From the NCBI RefSeq assembly GCF_024763615.1, contig NC_077224.1, positions 66,846,712 through 66,910,711 on the forward strand: a stretch of DNA of 64,000 nt. Direction: 5' to 3'. A model generated the notes under the pieces. That model saw nothing but the letters and a program-made list of their open reading frames with translations, did no database searches and had not been told where the DNA came from. The DNA comes from Phlebotomus papatasi (taxonomy: Eukaryota > Arthropoda > Insecta > Diptera > Psychodidae). Below, piece by piece: positions 46,469 through 58,924 of the stretch; the first letter of the stretch is position 1, and each line of letters starts with the position of its first letter. The position numbers and the translations under genes were made by a program.

Positions 46469-46616
46469 GTGAGTAAGAGTTTATTGATAATATAAATAAT
46501 TCATACAGAAATAAGTGATTTTTGTGAATGTTTACATTTCGATGCATGTCGGATGCGGTGAAAGTCAATGTTTTGGTTCAGAATTTGCATTGTTCAGGAC
46601 TCTTTTTCTGTTTCAG
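46469..46616 (+). other. Probable 5' UTR intron of the pogo gene
   Basis: The donor ACAAG|GTGAGTAAG and the acceptor TTTTCTGTTTCAG|ATG leave a 148-nt intron whose removal places a leader directly before the MPKG start codon. Both sites are near consensus, and the pyrimidine tract before the acceptor is good. No transcript evidence is available. Confidence 0.5.
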
Positions 46617-47906
46617 ATGCCAAAGGGAACAAAAGAAAAGACCTATAAGGACAAGCCCGACTCTAAGGAAGGTATTAGGAATGCCTTGCAGTGTGTACGA
46701 GATGGTTCTACCATAGCATATGCATCCAAAACATTTAATGTCCCAAGAACAACACTGCACAACAAATTGACCGGCAAATACCCAGAGGAGTGCCCCAATG
46801 GCAGGCCAACAATTCTTTCAAAAGAACAGGAAAAAGAACTTGTCAAATGGATCCTGGGATGTGCGGATGGCTGGCATCCCATCGGGAAGGAACAAGTTCT
46901 GGACAGCGTTAAACTCATCTGTGAGGTCTACAAAATTCCAAACCATTTTACAGCTGGAAGACCCGGAGACGTTTAGTTCAGGAATTTTCTTAAGCGTCAT
47001 CCAGAGCTCAGCATGCGCAAGCCAAAATCCTTCTCATTGGAAAGAGCTACTGTTACTGCTGAAGACCTCACGGAATGGTTTCAGAATTGTCTTAAATATT
47101 TCACAGAACACAACCTTCTGAGCATTTCACCAGACCGTGTTTTTAATTGCGACGAAAGTGCCTTCTTTTTGACACCGGAAGATGGAAATGTCCTGTCCAG
47201 GAGAGGTTCACGTGTAGTTCCATCTCTTAAAAATTCAGGACCGAAGCAATGTATCACAGTACTCCTCAGGGTGTCAGCTACTGGCGAACTTGCTCCTCCA
47301 ATGGCTGTTCATAAAACTGACATTACTCCAAAAATTGCCATTCATAACGCAGAAGGATGGAAAATGGTAACGTCACCACAGAGTGGCTGGATAGATGAGC
47401 CACTTTTCTATGCTGGTCTTTATTTCCCGAAAATTGTTTTCCAACATTCAGAGGAGTCCATTATCAATAACCAGCACGATCAGGCCACCGACAATAATCC
47501 TTCAAATGATCCAGTCATCCCTGGAAACCAACTCTCTGCAACTTCTGAGACTCAACCGATCTTCGACACACTAAAACAATGCTATTTCTGGCCAGGAGAA
47601 ATTCCAAAACGTCGTCAGAAGAAGAGGGTCAAAGCCAGCAATGTCAAACACCAGTATATTGTATCTTCCGAGGAAATTATCGCGGAACAGGAGGAAAAAT
47701 TGAGGCAGGATTTACAAAAAAAGAAAGAAATTGCTGAACGGAAGTTGACCAGAGAGAGGAACAAAAATATAAGGGCAGAAGAAAAGGAGATAAAACTAAA
47801 GGAGAAGCACATGGTAAAGGAAAAGGCTCAAATGCCAATTGAAGCTGAAAAGAAAAAACGTGGAAGGAAGTCAGCCAAGAAAACCGAGGAAAAATCAAAG
47901 AATTGA
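46617..47906 (+). pseudogene. pogo-family transposase, one nonsense codon, core deleted
   Basis: This is one frame of 430 codons interrupted once, by TAG at 46974-46976, where relatives have Trp (context RPGDV-stop-FRNFLKRHPELS). Residues 16-55 form a pipsqueak-type HTH (SKEGIRNALQCVRDG, then NVPRTTLHNKLTGK). Residues about 62-145 are the CENP-B-type DNA-binding half (GRPTILSKEQE, KRHPEL). The DDE domain starts with NCDESAFF, the first catalytic Asp being residue 179 (codon at 47151). After SGWIDEPLFYAGLYFPK (about 47383-47430) the protein jumps straight to C-terminal sequence, so the second Asp (normally in a DGH motif) and the third acidic residue are missing. The C-terminus has FDTLKQCYFWP, then a lysine/glutamate-rich coiled-coil-like tail. 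I chose ATG at 46617 because the splice acceptor ends just before it and MPKG fits the family. It may still bind DNA if the nonsense codon is bypassed, but it cannot catalyse transposition. Confidence 0.85.
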
Positions 47907-48508
47907 GTGCAATCTTAAAATAAATAAAAATATATATAATTAAATAATAAATTAATGAAATTAATTGATGGAATAAAACTCTAAAAAATGTTTTTGAAAT
48001 AATATCTTCTCATTTTTATGCATTAAACTTTTCCTTAAAATGAGCATCCGAGTTTCATCGAATTCAACGGAGTTACAAAAAAGCATCGCAGTAACATTCT
48101 TGCGCATATATTAATATTATCGTAATTTTATTAATTTTCATCAATATTATTGCTAAAATTCTATTTCTATTATGATTCTAAATTAAACAAAGAATAATTC
48201 TATTGATTTGGAATGGCGAAAAAAATATTTCATCAGTCCAAAAACAAGCATTAAAGTCGCACTCAATGAAAAGTATCCGGATTACCTCTCTTTACTATAT
48301 ATCAGATTCATCAGTGTTTAAAATTCAAATATATTGCCTACAATTTTATTAGTGAATGATGTGTACTTCTAAATAATAATGAATTTTTTCTATTGACAGT
48401 ACAACAAAAATTTTTACAATATTAAAATTAAAAAAAAAACTTATCGATCGAAGCTTCAATGGCAGCACTTATCTACCAATTCATCAATTCAATTGACAAC
48501 TTTTTTTT

Positions 48509-50066
48509 AGGTGTGATTCCTTCTAATCACACCTATTGTAATCCTCGGATTTTCTAAAAGTGCTCCGATCGAGTTGAAATTCACAGGGTATATGTTTTGA
48601 ACATCCCTGATGTTTAAAATCATGAGCAGGTAATTTCGGGTCCAGCCGGCCGTCCAGCCGTCCGTAGTACGCAATATCTCTGGTTTGGATAGAGATATCT
48701 TCATAATTTTTTTTTAAATATATCTACGCGCGCGTACGACGATTTCTGTGCTATTAGTTTTTTGAAAAACCGGTTCTAAACCGATTAAAAATCACGTTTT
48801 GTAGTTTATCTCGAAATCTAGGTATGCGATTTTGAATTTTTTATGTTTATGTTGTAGTCCAGAAAATTTAGACCAATTTAAAAAAAAAATAGACTTTCGT
48901 CGAGCGGTTCTCGAGATATTTCAGCGGGAAAAAAAGCGGGAGAAACGGCGTCGGACAAGCTTTCCCTATATATATAGAACTCTCTTACTCTCCCTCTCTA
49001 CATAGTGAGTCTATATTCGAAGATTTGTAAGGTGGCATATACAATTCACGATACGCGATGTCTTTCGCGGATCTTCGCGAGACACGAATTTTTTCGCGGA
49101 TTTTCGCGGGGTATTCGCATATTTTTTCGCGGGGCGTAAAATTTTTCGTGGGGCGTAAAATTTTTCGCGGGTCGCGTATTTTTCGCGAATTTTCGCGGGG
49201 CGCGATTTTTTCGCGGATTTTCCCTGGGCGCGAATTTTTTCGCGGATATTCGCGGGGCGCATAATTTTTCGCAGAGTCTCGCGGGTCGAGTATTTTTTCG
49301 CGAATTTTCGAGGGGCACGAATTTTTTCAATGATTTTCGCTGGGCGCGAATTCTTTCTCTGATTTTCGCGGGGCGCGAATTTTTCGCGGATTTTCACAGT
49401 GCGCGTATTTTTTTCGCGGATTTTCGCGGGCCGCGATTTTCTCGGGTCGCTGACAGAGGCTCTCAATGAATGTAAAGTTGAGGCCTCTATCTCGCATAGT
49501 TTCCGAGATAATCGACTTTAAAGATTTTCAGACACTTTTATGCATTTCTCGTCCAATTTTCTTAATTTTCCAGTAAAATTTTGCACATATCAAGCCTAAA
49601 GGAAGCTGTAAGTGTATGTAAAGTTTGAGGCCTCTATCTTTCATAGTTTCCGAGATAATCGACTTTAAAGATTAGACACTTTTATGCATTTCTCATCCAA
49701 TTTTCCTCATTAATAACGATAATAAGTTACATACAATTTCGATCCCTCAGAATATAAACCGAACAACTCGCGAATGGCCAACTTTTCAGGAGAGCGATTT
49801 AAAGCTGAGATTTTACATGCTAATAATAGGATTTTTAGGATTTGAAACCCATATAACTTTAGAAATAATTAACTTTTCGGTATAATATTCACCGGAAAGG
49901 TAATGGGTGTCAAGGAGTACCCGAAAAGCAAAAAAAACGAATTTTGCAAAAAATCGAGTTGTTCAGATTATATTCTGAGGGATATTTAAACGAAATTTGC
50001 ATTATTTATATATAAATATCGTTCAAGTTTGCCACAATCCGAATTTGCAGCGAAGGAATCACACCT
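48509..50066. mobile_element. TIR element (1.56 kb) enclosing a minisatellite
   Basis: The ends are AGGTGTGATTCCTT (48509-48522) and its exact reverse complement at 50053-50066. The left end is itself a hairpin (GGTGTGATT...AATCACACC). The interior holds CAGCCGGCCGTCCAGCCGTC, a CpG-rich tandem array (about 49075-49440) and a duplicated segment, GAGGCCTCTATCTCGCATAG and GAGGCCTCTATCTTTCATAG. No transposase and no clear target duplication are found. Confidence 0.65.
49075..49440. repeat. CpG-rich minisatellite, about 30-bp unit
   Basis: The consensus of each unit is close to GCGCGAATTTTTTCGCGGAT then TTTCGCGGG, with about a dozen units. It is strikingly rich in CGCG for such AT-rich DNA. Because the unit is close to a multiple of three, long repetitive ORFs (KIREK, PRENPRKN types) stay open on the minus strand. 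They are not evidence of a gene. Confidence 0.85.
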
Positions 50067-52537
50067 CTATAAGCTGATCTAGGCTTATCACTGGTTTTAT
50101 TATTTGGTGCAGTGTGTTATAACTTTGCTGTCACTGTCCTGTAAAGTGGACAAGAAAAGTGGATGGAAAATTAGTTCTAAAATGATATCCGGCAAAACTT
50201 TCTCAAATATTACTGCCAAGTCTTTCTGTGGTGTAAGAAGGGAAAGTCTTCTGTCTTTTACGCCAAAAAATTTCACAATAAAAATGCAAAGAGTGTGAAA
50301 ACAATAGCATTTCACACCATTCGTCTGATGGCGTGACAGAGTTATCAAAAAGTCAGAAGAGTTTACACAATTTTCCACGTAGGGAAAATGATGAAAATGG
50401 TAATTTGTTTTTCTCAAGCGGACAATGTGCGAAGGGGTTTGGGAGAAACATGCGGCGAGATGTGGGAGAATGAAGCCAGAAATATGGGAAAAATGCTCAT
50501 AAATTAGAAGGAAAAATTCTTAAATGATCCGAATGACTTCATTAAAAGTGTAATTAAGTCCTTGTCCCCTTGAATTAATACATCAATTTTATTTATGAAC
50601 GCATGTTATATATGGACCAGTGCGACATGGGGGAAGCTGTCTCCTTTACTTATTTTCCCAGAAGCGTGTGTCTCTTTTCTTGAGAAATTCGGCGACACAG
50701 TGGGTGGATATATTTCAAGGAGGCACTTAGACAGTCCTGGATCTTAGGCATAAGAGGAGCGCAGAGGTGGTTAGGTCTGGGAATTCATGGGATGACACCT
50801 AGCAGAGGGGTGAAGCACAAAAAAAAAAAACAGAAAGCGCACCAGGAAAATTGGCAGTAGTGAGCTGTTGGGTAACAAACCCCAATATTATGGAAATATC
50901 GCATGAGCTTCGCAGCTTCATCCCTTACCACCAACAACAAAAAAATCTGCTATGTTGGGTATGGAAAAATTTGTGGGGAAATGTCTCTAGCCAGGGAGAT
51001 GTTGAATTGGAGGAGAGTGGCAAAGGATCTTGGTGTTTGCAGATTTTCCCGTCACTGAGAAAATTGGCGTCTCCATCGAGCCGGCGCACATCATCTCCAA
51101 AACAACATCAGTCCACAAAGCCTCCCTTCGGACAGAATCTCAGCTCACCCGACTAGTTCCCAAGCATCTCTTCTAAATGTACGGAGGTCGTCGCACCATA
51201 GAGACTCATAGAAACACTTTTTTGCCTCATTTCATATTTTCGCTTTTCCGTTCGCATCCAAATTGTGTGCCAAACAGTCTGCATGAAATTGCCTAAACGG
51301 TGACATTGTGTCTAATACCTAAATTACATTACAAAATACGCTGGAATTGACTAAAAATCGGGGTGGACAATTTAAAATATTTGCTCAGTTACTAAAGCCG
51401 CCTATATTCCTCCACCCCCAAAAAAACAAAGTGCAAAATATTAAAGTTAATAGAGTTTTTCATATTTGGTCGTTTATTAAATTATGTGAGTGCTATAAAG
51501 TGGCACCCTCATCTCTATGGATCGTGTTGTCTGGGTGTAAGCACAAATATAAATTTATCCCACCCTTCTTGTGGTGGATAAACTGTCTTCGTGATAACTC
51601 GTGAAGAAGTGCACAAGAGAGGATAATTGAGTGAAACAGTGACAAAAGCTTATACTTTAATTCCAAATAACGATTATGCAAATCAAATTTGGATTAATGA
51701 CACCTCAAGTTTAACGAGGAGACTTTGGGTTATAATAGAAGGCATTCAACGACAACTCCGAAATCCAAGGACAAAAAAAATATGTAAGAATAATGCTCAA
51801 GAATTTTCAATTAACACATTCTTGGTGTTGAATTTTCATTTGCCATTTTCATCCATTCCCCCATCTCATCTTGGGCTATTGTTGTGGAAAATTTGCCAAA
51901 AACCCACCCACTCCATACCTCTTCAGTTGAACAATTGTATCAAAGAGTGAGAGAAAGTTGATGGGAAAGTAATTTTTCAATCCTTTTTCTCCCATCCTCC
52001 CCCCAAAAACCCCGTTGCGGCTCCCAAACAAAGCGATTAAGTTCAGCAATATTTGCCCTATACCTCTACCACACCCCACCTACCACCATCCACTCCCACC
52101 ACAAAAACCGTTAGAAGTTCTTTTCAATTTAGCTTTTAAAGCTCTGCAAAAGTATTGCACCTTTGGGTATAATATGTTGGTATTTTTTTGTTCTCCTTGT
52201 TTCTCGCATTTGGGACTCGATGTATTCCAACTGAAAGGTTTTGTGCCGGAAAAACGAAACTGGTCAAATGAAAAACACTTCACTGATTGCTCGAATTCAT
52301 GGGTTTCATATTTTGATCTAACATTCAATGGTATTTCTTTAATTGTTTGGATTAATAAAGTTGTATAGTGATCTAACTTAAGGCCTATATTCAGAGCATT
52401 TTTTTCAAAAAATGTTTTTTTTTATAGAATTTTGACACTTCTCGATAGTAGATAATTCGAAATCATATCTATTTTGGAATTTTCTAATCTTCTCACCGTA
52501 TCAATTGATCAAAGAGAAAAAGAAAACCACGAATAAG
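50067..52537. other. Stretch without recognised repeats
   Basis: Several ORFs of 60-117 codons overlap on both strands between 50100 and 52370, none with a domain I recognise. TE ends are scarce, and base composition is less AT-rich around 50600-51200. Possible single-copy host sequence. Confidence 0.4.
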
Positions 52538-52539
52538 TA

Positions 52540-52942
52540 GGGTAAGTGTGCCAAATTTCGGCATAGTTCCATGCAAGCGCCAAAGTCTCAAGATGTAATA
52601 TCTTTAATAGAAATTGATTTTTTTATTCCTTCTACTTAAGGAGTGTTGCTTAGAACCTTGTAGACAGTTTATAGTCTTTATTTACTTCAAAATCGTTCTT
52701 AATACATTTTAAAATGAATAAAAATACAGACATAGCTTTGGTACCCTATTTCGGCCACTTTCATTCTCATAGTTCCTTGCCTTTCGGGAATTCTTCAAAT
52801 GTCTTTTTCACGTCATCTCGTTTGTCGAAGCTACATTTTTAGTTATTGTTTTGCATTGTATAATCTCTGGAGTATGTAAAAACTAGAAATTCAGGGAAAT
52901 TCGAAGAACGAAAAAAGTGGCCGGAATTTGACACACTTACCC
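52540..52942. mobile_element. TA-flanked MITE, subfamily P2, short copy
   Basis: It is 403 bp with TA at 52538-52539 and 52943-52944. The ends are GGGTAAGTGTGCCAAATTTC and, inverted, GGGTAAGTGTGTCAAATTCC. ATTTCGGCCACTTT recurs in the interior near 52749. It shares its ends with the 1.04-kb element at 5794-6832. Confidence 0.85.
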
Positions 52943-52944
52943 TA

Positions 52945-54865
52945 TAAGACTTTACATCCGAGAGTACTTCTTCGTTGTTTTTCCTTTTGCCATCGTAAAA
53001 TCGTATTAGGAAATCTCATAGTTTCAAATTAGACATTATTCCAAATTACTCCATCTTATACTATAGACGATTTTTTTCCAATTCAAAGGTCAATAACTTC
53101 CATATGCACAGCATTTTATTCACGAGTTAGGGTATTTGTATTTCACAAAATTTCTTCCGTTGTGTTTGGTTTTTTTTTCTTATCTTTTCCGTACTTAGAA
53201 TCATTTCAGAAATATATTTTAAATTAAATTTAAGTATTCAATTTTTATTTCTTCATGTGTAAATTTAGAATTTGATTTTAGCCGCGACCTTCTCCGTCTT
53301 ACTGTTGACCTCAATCTTCAGAAAAAACGTTAAAAAATTTATTTTTTAGTAGAAGGACTTAATTTTGAATAATTATTTAAATTTATTTTAAGAATTATTT
53401 AAATCAAATTGAATGCGTTGTCAAAAAGAATAGAAATGGTATTAAGTCTTTAAAAAGCCAATTAGTCTTGTAGCTGACATAGATGGCTCCAACAGTGACA
53501 AATCCATATAAGGGAACAATTCTTTTTTTTTCATATATTTTTAATAGTGAAATGCTAGTAAAATTCCTCAAATTTTCCGAAAAGAACCATTTATTAAATC
53601 AATTAAGAATATAGAAAAAATTGTGTTGTCCGAAGCTTCAGTCGTCCGAAGGTAGTTCCTTTTCCTCTAATTTATAGAAAGTGCAATAAAGTTTTTTCAA
53701 ATTGTAACACTTTAGGGGTATGAATTACATTTCTTACCTCCCAAATTCGAGCAATATTTTGAAAAATACCGGATTTTATGTGACTAAATTATACTTTAAG
53801 TTAAATTCCCATATTTTCCCTTAAATCTTCGAAGTGATGTATTTACTTTGAATTTTAAACTATTATAATGCGTGTAAAGATTCTGAAAACAGCAGAGGAA
53901 AATAGTTCTCAACCATTAACAATACGATTTTTTAACATAACTTCACACTTGACATCTTGAATTCAACCATCATTCGAATTTAAAAGATTCAGATTTGAGG
54001 GACTGTACTGTATCATGCTTTAAGCTGTTATGGGAAAGTACTCTGCTCATGCTTCATATGACCCCAAACTTCGTAATAACTAAATTTTTCTGATGTTTCT
54101 CAATAAATGTGGCTCATCGCACCCATGTTTTTAAATCTAGAGGACAGTGTTCAATTTTTAAAATATATTGCGTAGTCACATTTATTAAAAAAAAAACATA
54201 AGAAAAATTTACTCATTACGAAGCTTGAGATCATACGAAGGATACGAAGGATGGGTTCCTTATGTCACAACTTATTGATAATCTGATTATTAGGTTATCA
54301 AAGGTTAACAGAGGTTTTAGTGAAGAAACTTTTAATATTTTTATTTGATTGAAAAAAAAATGGTGTTTTTATTTATCATTCCTTATTTCAAAACAAACTT
54401 AAGGCAAAACATACTGTTACAGTAAAAGATTGAATTGATAAGTCATCGCTTGGAGCTGCAATTTTCTTAACTAATCGACCTGTAAATTAGTAATTCTTGC
54501 TACATAATTTTTACTTAAACCTCTGATCCATTTGTATGTTCAGAGAATTCTTTTTACTATTTATTAAAGAAAGCATACAGTCTAGCATTTTAATTGAAAA
54601 CTCTCATGCTTTCGTGAGATCGATGACATTCTGGATGTTCAGTGGCCCATGGCCGAAGTATTTAATAGATCATTCAACTATCTTATCCTCTAAAACTAAA
54701 TCATCTCTACTAACTTTTGCCATGCTTTACGCGGAGTTAGGTTGATAGATTCTTGCATAACTGTGATCATGATACTTTAAAAGGATTTCTTGTCTCCAAA
54801 TGCAATTGATTTTGACTTGTTTGTTTAATCCAACTAAACAATCTATAGACTCTGGTGATGTAATT
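52945..54865. other. AT-rich stretch with a few decayed fragments
   Basis: TTGTCCGAAGCTTCAGTCGT and CCGAAGGTAGTTCC at about 53625-53660 resemble a P5 right end. TTAGCCGCGACCTTCTCCGT near 53278 is a very weak non-LTR 3'-end match. No gene is supported. Confidence 0.4.
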
Positions 54866-54916
54866 CTTAGTGTAATCTAATGAATAAATTGAATTGAAAT
54901 TGAATTGAATTGAATA
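54866..54916 (+). repeat. Non-LTR-type 3' tail with TTGAA repeats
   Basis: ATGAATAAATTGAATTGAAA followed by TTGAATTGAATTGAA is the same tail as the element at 11074-12345 in opposite orientation, but the sequence before it is different. It is probably the end of another non-LTR copy whose body I cannot recognise. Confidence 0.5.
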
Positions 54917-54939
54917 CAGTGTTGATTTGGGCGATGAGA

Positions 54940-55278
54940 AGGGGAAACCGGGGCGGTAGTATAAATATAGAGTGGTTTTGCAAACTCTGATTTTTATTTC
55001 TGTAGGGGGAAGTGGGGCACTTTTGAAATTTTTTGTCTTATTTTGAAATAAAACTAAATTTTATCATAATGCAACAATTAGATATATCACAGTATGTTCC
55101 AGTTTCATTTAAAAGTAAGAGAAAAAAACAATTTCAAATCTGCCACAATAATATGGTGCCTTACTTCTCTCTACGGCTTGGTCTTATTTCGACAATTTCT
55201 TCAGTGAATAAGGAACCCTAACTTAAAAAATGTCAGTGTTTATAACTAACCCATGTTTACTATTGCCCCAGATTTCTC
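54940..55278. mobile_element. P3-like TIR element with a nested P6 MITE
   Basis: The left end is GGGGAAACCGGGGCGGTAGT. The right end, GTGTTTATAACTAACCCATG then TTTACTATTGCCCCAG, matches the P3 right end at about 10950-10985. A P6-type element (TA at 55003-55004, then GGGGGAAGTGGGGCACTTTT, to about 55178) sits inside. Confidence 0.5.
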
Positions 55279-55279
55279 T

Positions 55280-56360
55280 AAATTACGATAAATTCTGATC
55301 CAAGCAACGAAGTTTTATTAGAATACTACTCCATTAAAGCTAAATCGTGTAATATTGATTTTCTGACTATAAACTCGGTAGTGCAAGGCACATATAGCTA
55401 TCTTATAAAATAAATTTATAACGATATCTAAAAATAGTAATAATGGAAAATATTGTTATTTAATTAGTTAGTCTCGGAAAGTATTTTGTGATGTTCTAGA
55501 ATAATCTACACTTCACTTTCCAAGAATCTAAATTAAATTAATATTTAAAAAAAAAAGAATTTTAGAGTTATTATTCAAAGCGTTATATTAAAATTGATTA
55601 TTTGATAACTTGTTTTTTTTTTGTGAAAGCAATAGGGCATCACATATTCCGTCCTTTTTGAAAAAAAGAATAAGAACTTCAAAATTATTTTGGATCTGCC
55701 GTGACACTAATATAGCAAAATTTTGGAAAATATTCTTCGTAATGAAAAAAATATTATGAATTTTATAAAAAATCATTATTCATTCAGGGAATTAATATTT
55801 TTTCAATAATTAGTTAAAGTATGAAATTACCGCCTTAAGTTATGTAGGAAATCGATTAACTAACGATTCATAGGTGAATAAAATCAGTCGAAATTATAGA
55901 AAAATCGCCATTACTGTTTAGTCATCTAAGACCTTTTAAATTAATCAATATTTATCCCATTAGATTAAGAAATACACTATATAATATTTTATACCGACGA
56001 AAAATGACTTAGTCAAGGCCATTAATGTACTTTATAGTCAAAGTATCTACTTTGAAGATTCGCAAAGCGTATTTATGTATGAAAAAACTTGCAATAGTTT
56101 ATCAAGATGACCCAAGAAACGTTAAAGGATAGTGCAGAATATAAGTGACAGCTATAGTCGGAAATTGGGCAAAGATCTAGATGATTTTCATATAAATTGT
56201 GAAAGTGCCGGGAATACTTGAGAAGGTCAAGAAAAGATGTTGAATACATTTAATAGAAATAATGCTAGGTAAGATTATGACCCCATTTCCTGATTAAGTA
56301 ATGTGCAAAATGAATAATTCCATTCTAATAGAATTCTTTTAGTAAGTTTTCTTGCTTTAT
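55280..56360. other. AT-rich stretch, nothing recognised
   Basis: No supported feature. Confidence 0.5.
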
Positions 56361-56361
56361 A

Positions 56362-56520
56362 GAGAGAAGTGGGGCTACTTTGAACTGTGAGTTAGATTGT
56401 TACACGACTTTCTTTCATTTTTCCAAAGGAAGCTGGGCATTTCAATTATTTTCTTTTAGAAATATATGAAAAAATTGTATATCAATGTAGCCCCACAGCT
56501 CAAAGTAGCCCCAGCTCCCC
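56362..56520. mobile_element. TA-flanked MITE, subfamily P6, copy e
   Basis: It is 159 bp with TA at 56360-56361 and 56521-56522. The left end is GAGAGAAGTGGGGCTACTTT. The right end carries AGCCCCACAGCTCAAAGTAG, then CCCCAGCTCCCC. The GGGGCTACTTTGA word is doubled at the right end. Confidence 0.8.
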
Positions 56521-56522
56521 TA

Positions 56523-58920
56523 ATTTAAAAATACAGCATAAAATATTTGTTTAAATTGTTATATTTTGCTTTACTTTTACAAGATAAGAGGTCATCATCG
56601 CGCTAGAGGTCTTTTTTATGATTTTTTTGGGACCGCTGAACGGTTGGAGAAGATGAAGATCATATCATGAGAAACCTGGACAGAATTAGCCAGTAAATTA
56701 AGTTTTTACGTATTTAGAAATGACTTTAAATCAAATCAAATGACTTCAATCAATCGCAAAGGAAGTATTTACTCTTAATAAATAATAGTGTTACGATTCT
56801 GGGGATGGGGTTGAAACTTCCACTTTCTCGCACCCACCCTCAAATGTCTCACGGTCGAAGAGATGGCGAAGATGAGCTCCCAGGTACAGGAAAAGTCCAG
56901 TATTCCTCTTGTATACTTTATTTACAATAACTCCATTATACTTTATTTCCGAGAGGACATACGGGCCATTCTGTAAATCAGCCTGAATTTATTTGGAATG
57001 TTCCTATCTATAACCGTTTGCCCTCTATATTTCTCATAACCCTTAAAATATTCAAGTGTTTAAAACCATAATGCTATTTTTCGAAGGTCATTAGACTCAC
57101 AAAATTGTGTCAAAGTATCTGTTCTTAGAGTTTAAGAGGTGGAGGTAGAAATTTTTAGGAACCGAAAAATTGAGAGATTGTATCAATAATATATAGCTGT
57201 TTCTATAAAGTTCGAGCAATAAAAGCCCTCTCAAAATATTCCTGTGTGTCCATCCTGCCCTGGGCAGAAACCTCTATTATAGAATGGGGAGAGAATAGTG
57301 CGAAAAAAATGTGCTGTATTCGAGATTATTGCACTTCAATTGGCAATAGAAGAAAGTTTTCAATATAAATGATTTTCGTATAGTGTTTACCAAAACAGAA
57401 GTATCTGAAACTTTTTCTTCCTAACCCCTCCTCCCAAAAGCTTAACTTGGACTTGAAGAAGGGAAACATAGCATCTAAGTTAAGTCAAAAGAGATCTAGG
57501 AAAGGGGAAATTCATCCTCCAGTCGGTATATAGGCAACTTACCGTATCTCCAGCAGCTTTAATTTTATTGGGAAAGATATCTTTGGGATGTTTGGTGCTT
57601 TGGAGGAATTTCCCAAGTAAAACGTCATCAATCAATTGAATAATTTAGTGATTTCTTTACGTCTCTCAAGCTTGATACAATGGGTGAGGAGAGCATAAAT
57701 AAATATGGGGAGTTTCAGTGTGTTTATGTATTTAAGTGTGAGCACCGTGTTATACATGATAAAAGTATAAAATCAATATAAGCCAGAAATTCTGCCTAAC
57801 TACATAAAATCGAGGAGTTTCAAGAGTTCTCCACCAGTCATGAACTTTCTAGTGGATGTTTCGATGATGAACCACCCTGATGAAATTTTATTAAAGCAAG
57901 AGAAAATTTCAGATTCAAATATCCAATCTCAAAACACCCCAAAAACACTTTTTTTTTCCCTTCATTCTTCTGCAAGAAGCAAAATTGTCTCATGAAGACA
58001 TTGAGAGAATAATTTAGGGCATTTCCCCAAAGTCCTGCAAGTGCGCAAGAATACCAATTACTTGATGAAGAGACATTGTACTAGGAATTAAGAGGACTTA
58101 TGCCCGAGATTTGCTACACTTTGAGAAAAACGTTCCAAATGGGAAAATAGGCTCAAGTTTTAGGGGTAGTCCTTTAATACCTGTACAATTTTCTGAAATT
58201 TCAAACATATTATACACGCCTCAGTTCCTAATGCCAAAACTCCACAAGATCCTTTGATTTCTTTATAAATGAATTAAGCATAATAATTAAATCAATTAAC
58301 GCTCATTATTCCTTATCGAGGTCGTCTTGTATCCAAAAATAAAATTTTAAAAGAAAAAGAAAGTGAATAACTCTGAAATTGCTGTATCGATTTTCAAAAG
58401 TTTGCTTATTTGGTGAGATACTTAATTAATTTCACCTATGGTGTTGGTCACGAAACTTTATATTTCCGGATCCAGCTTAGACTCCTTTAAAGTGTTTATC
58501 GCAATTTCCTGGTCACAAACTTAATTATACTGTTGAAAGCTTTCCTATAGGAACTTAGTACTTCATAAACTAAAATAGATATAAACTCTTGGTTTTCAAC
58601 TAGCGATATATTGCTTTTAATGACATATGTCCTAACGAGTACCCTCAGAAAATAAGTTGGAAAATAACTTCAGGTTCTACCGAAATACAGGAGACTCTCG
58701 CTCAGTCGGTTCTTTTTCAATCGGGCGAAAAAATTTGTAGACAATTTTCATGTTTCATTTTGAAACATATTTTATAATTGAACGCTTTTTGTGGAATTAA
58801 CTATGACTTTGACGCCCAAATCTCTTGAAAATTTAGATGACATTTTGCCCCATATGCCCGATTGAGAGACAGTCTACTATACCAGAATTTCTTATTAATA
58901 CTACTATTTCCCAATCAACT
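56523..58920. other. Stretch with little structure
   Basis: About 57030-57240 has R-A-like words (AACCGTTTGCCCTCTATAT, GTTCGAGCAATAAAAGCC). Otherwise nothing is supported. Confidence 0.4.
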
Positions 58921-58924
58921 GAAA

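Larger units (their letters stand above)
46106..48297 (+). mobile_element. pogo/Tigger DNA transposon, 2.2 kb
   Basis: TA duplications are at 46104-46105 and 48298-48299. The imperfect TIRs are TAGTAAGGCCATGTAACTCC (left) and, inverted from the right, TAGTAAAGAGAGGTAATCCG. The better right end of copy 2 inverts to TAGTAAAGAGCGATAATTCC. Inside is one transposase-like gene (46617-47906), preceded by a TATA-like CTATATAATA and a probable 5' UTR intron. The TAG codon and missing catalytic residues show it is not autonomous today. Confidence 0.8.

Noticed and set aside
49058..49440. CRISPR-like spaced repeats
   Set aside because: Units are contiguous and diverged, with no unique spacers, and the DNA is eukaryotic.
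49011..49466. 151-codon ORF with KIREK-type repeats
   Set aside because: It stays open because the CGCG minisatellite unit is close to a multiple of three. Overlapping frames on both strands are open too.
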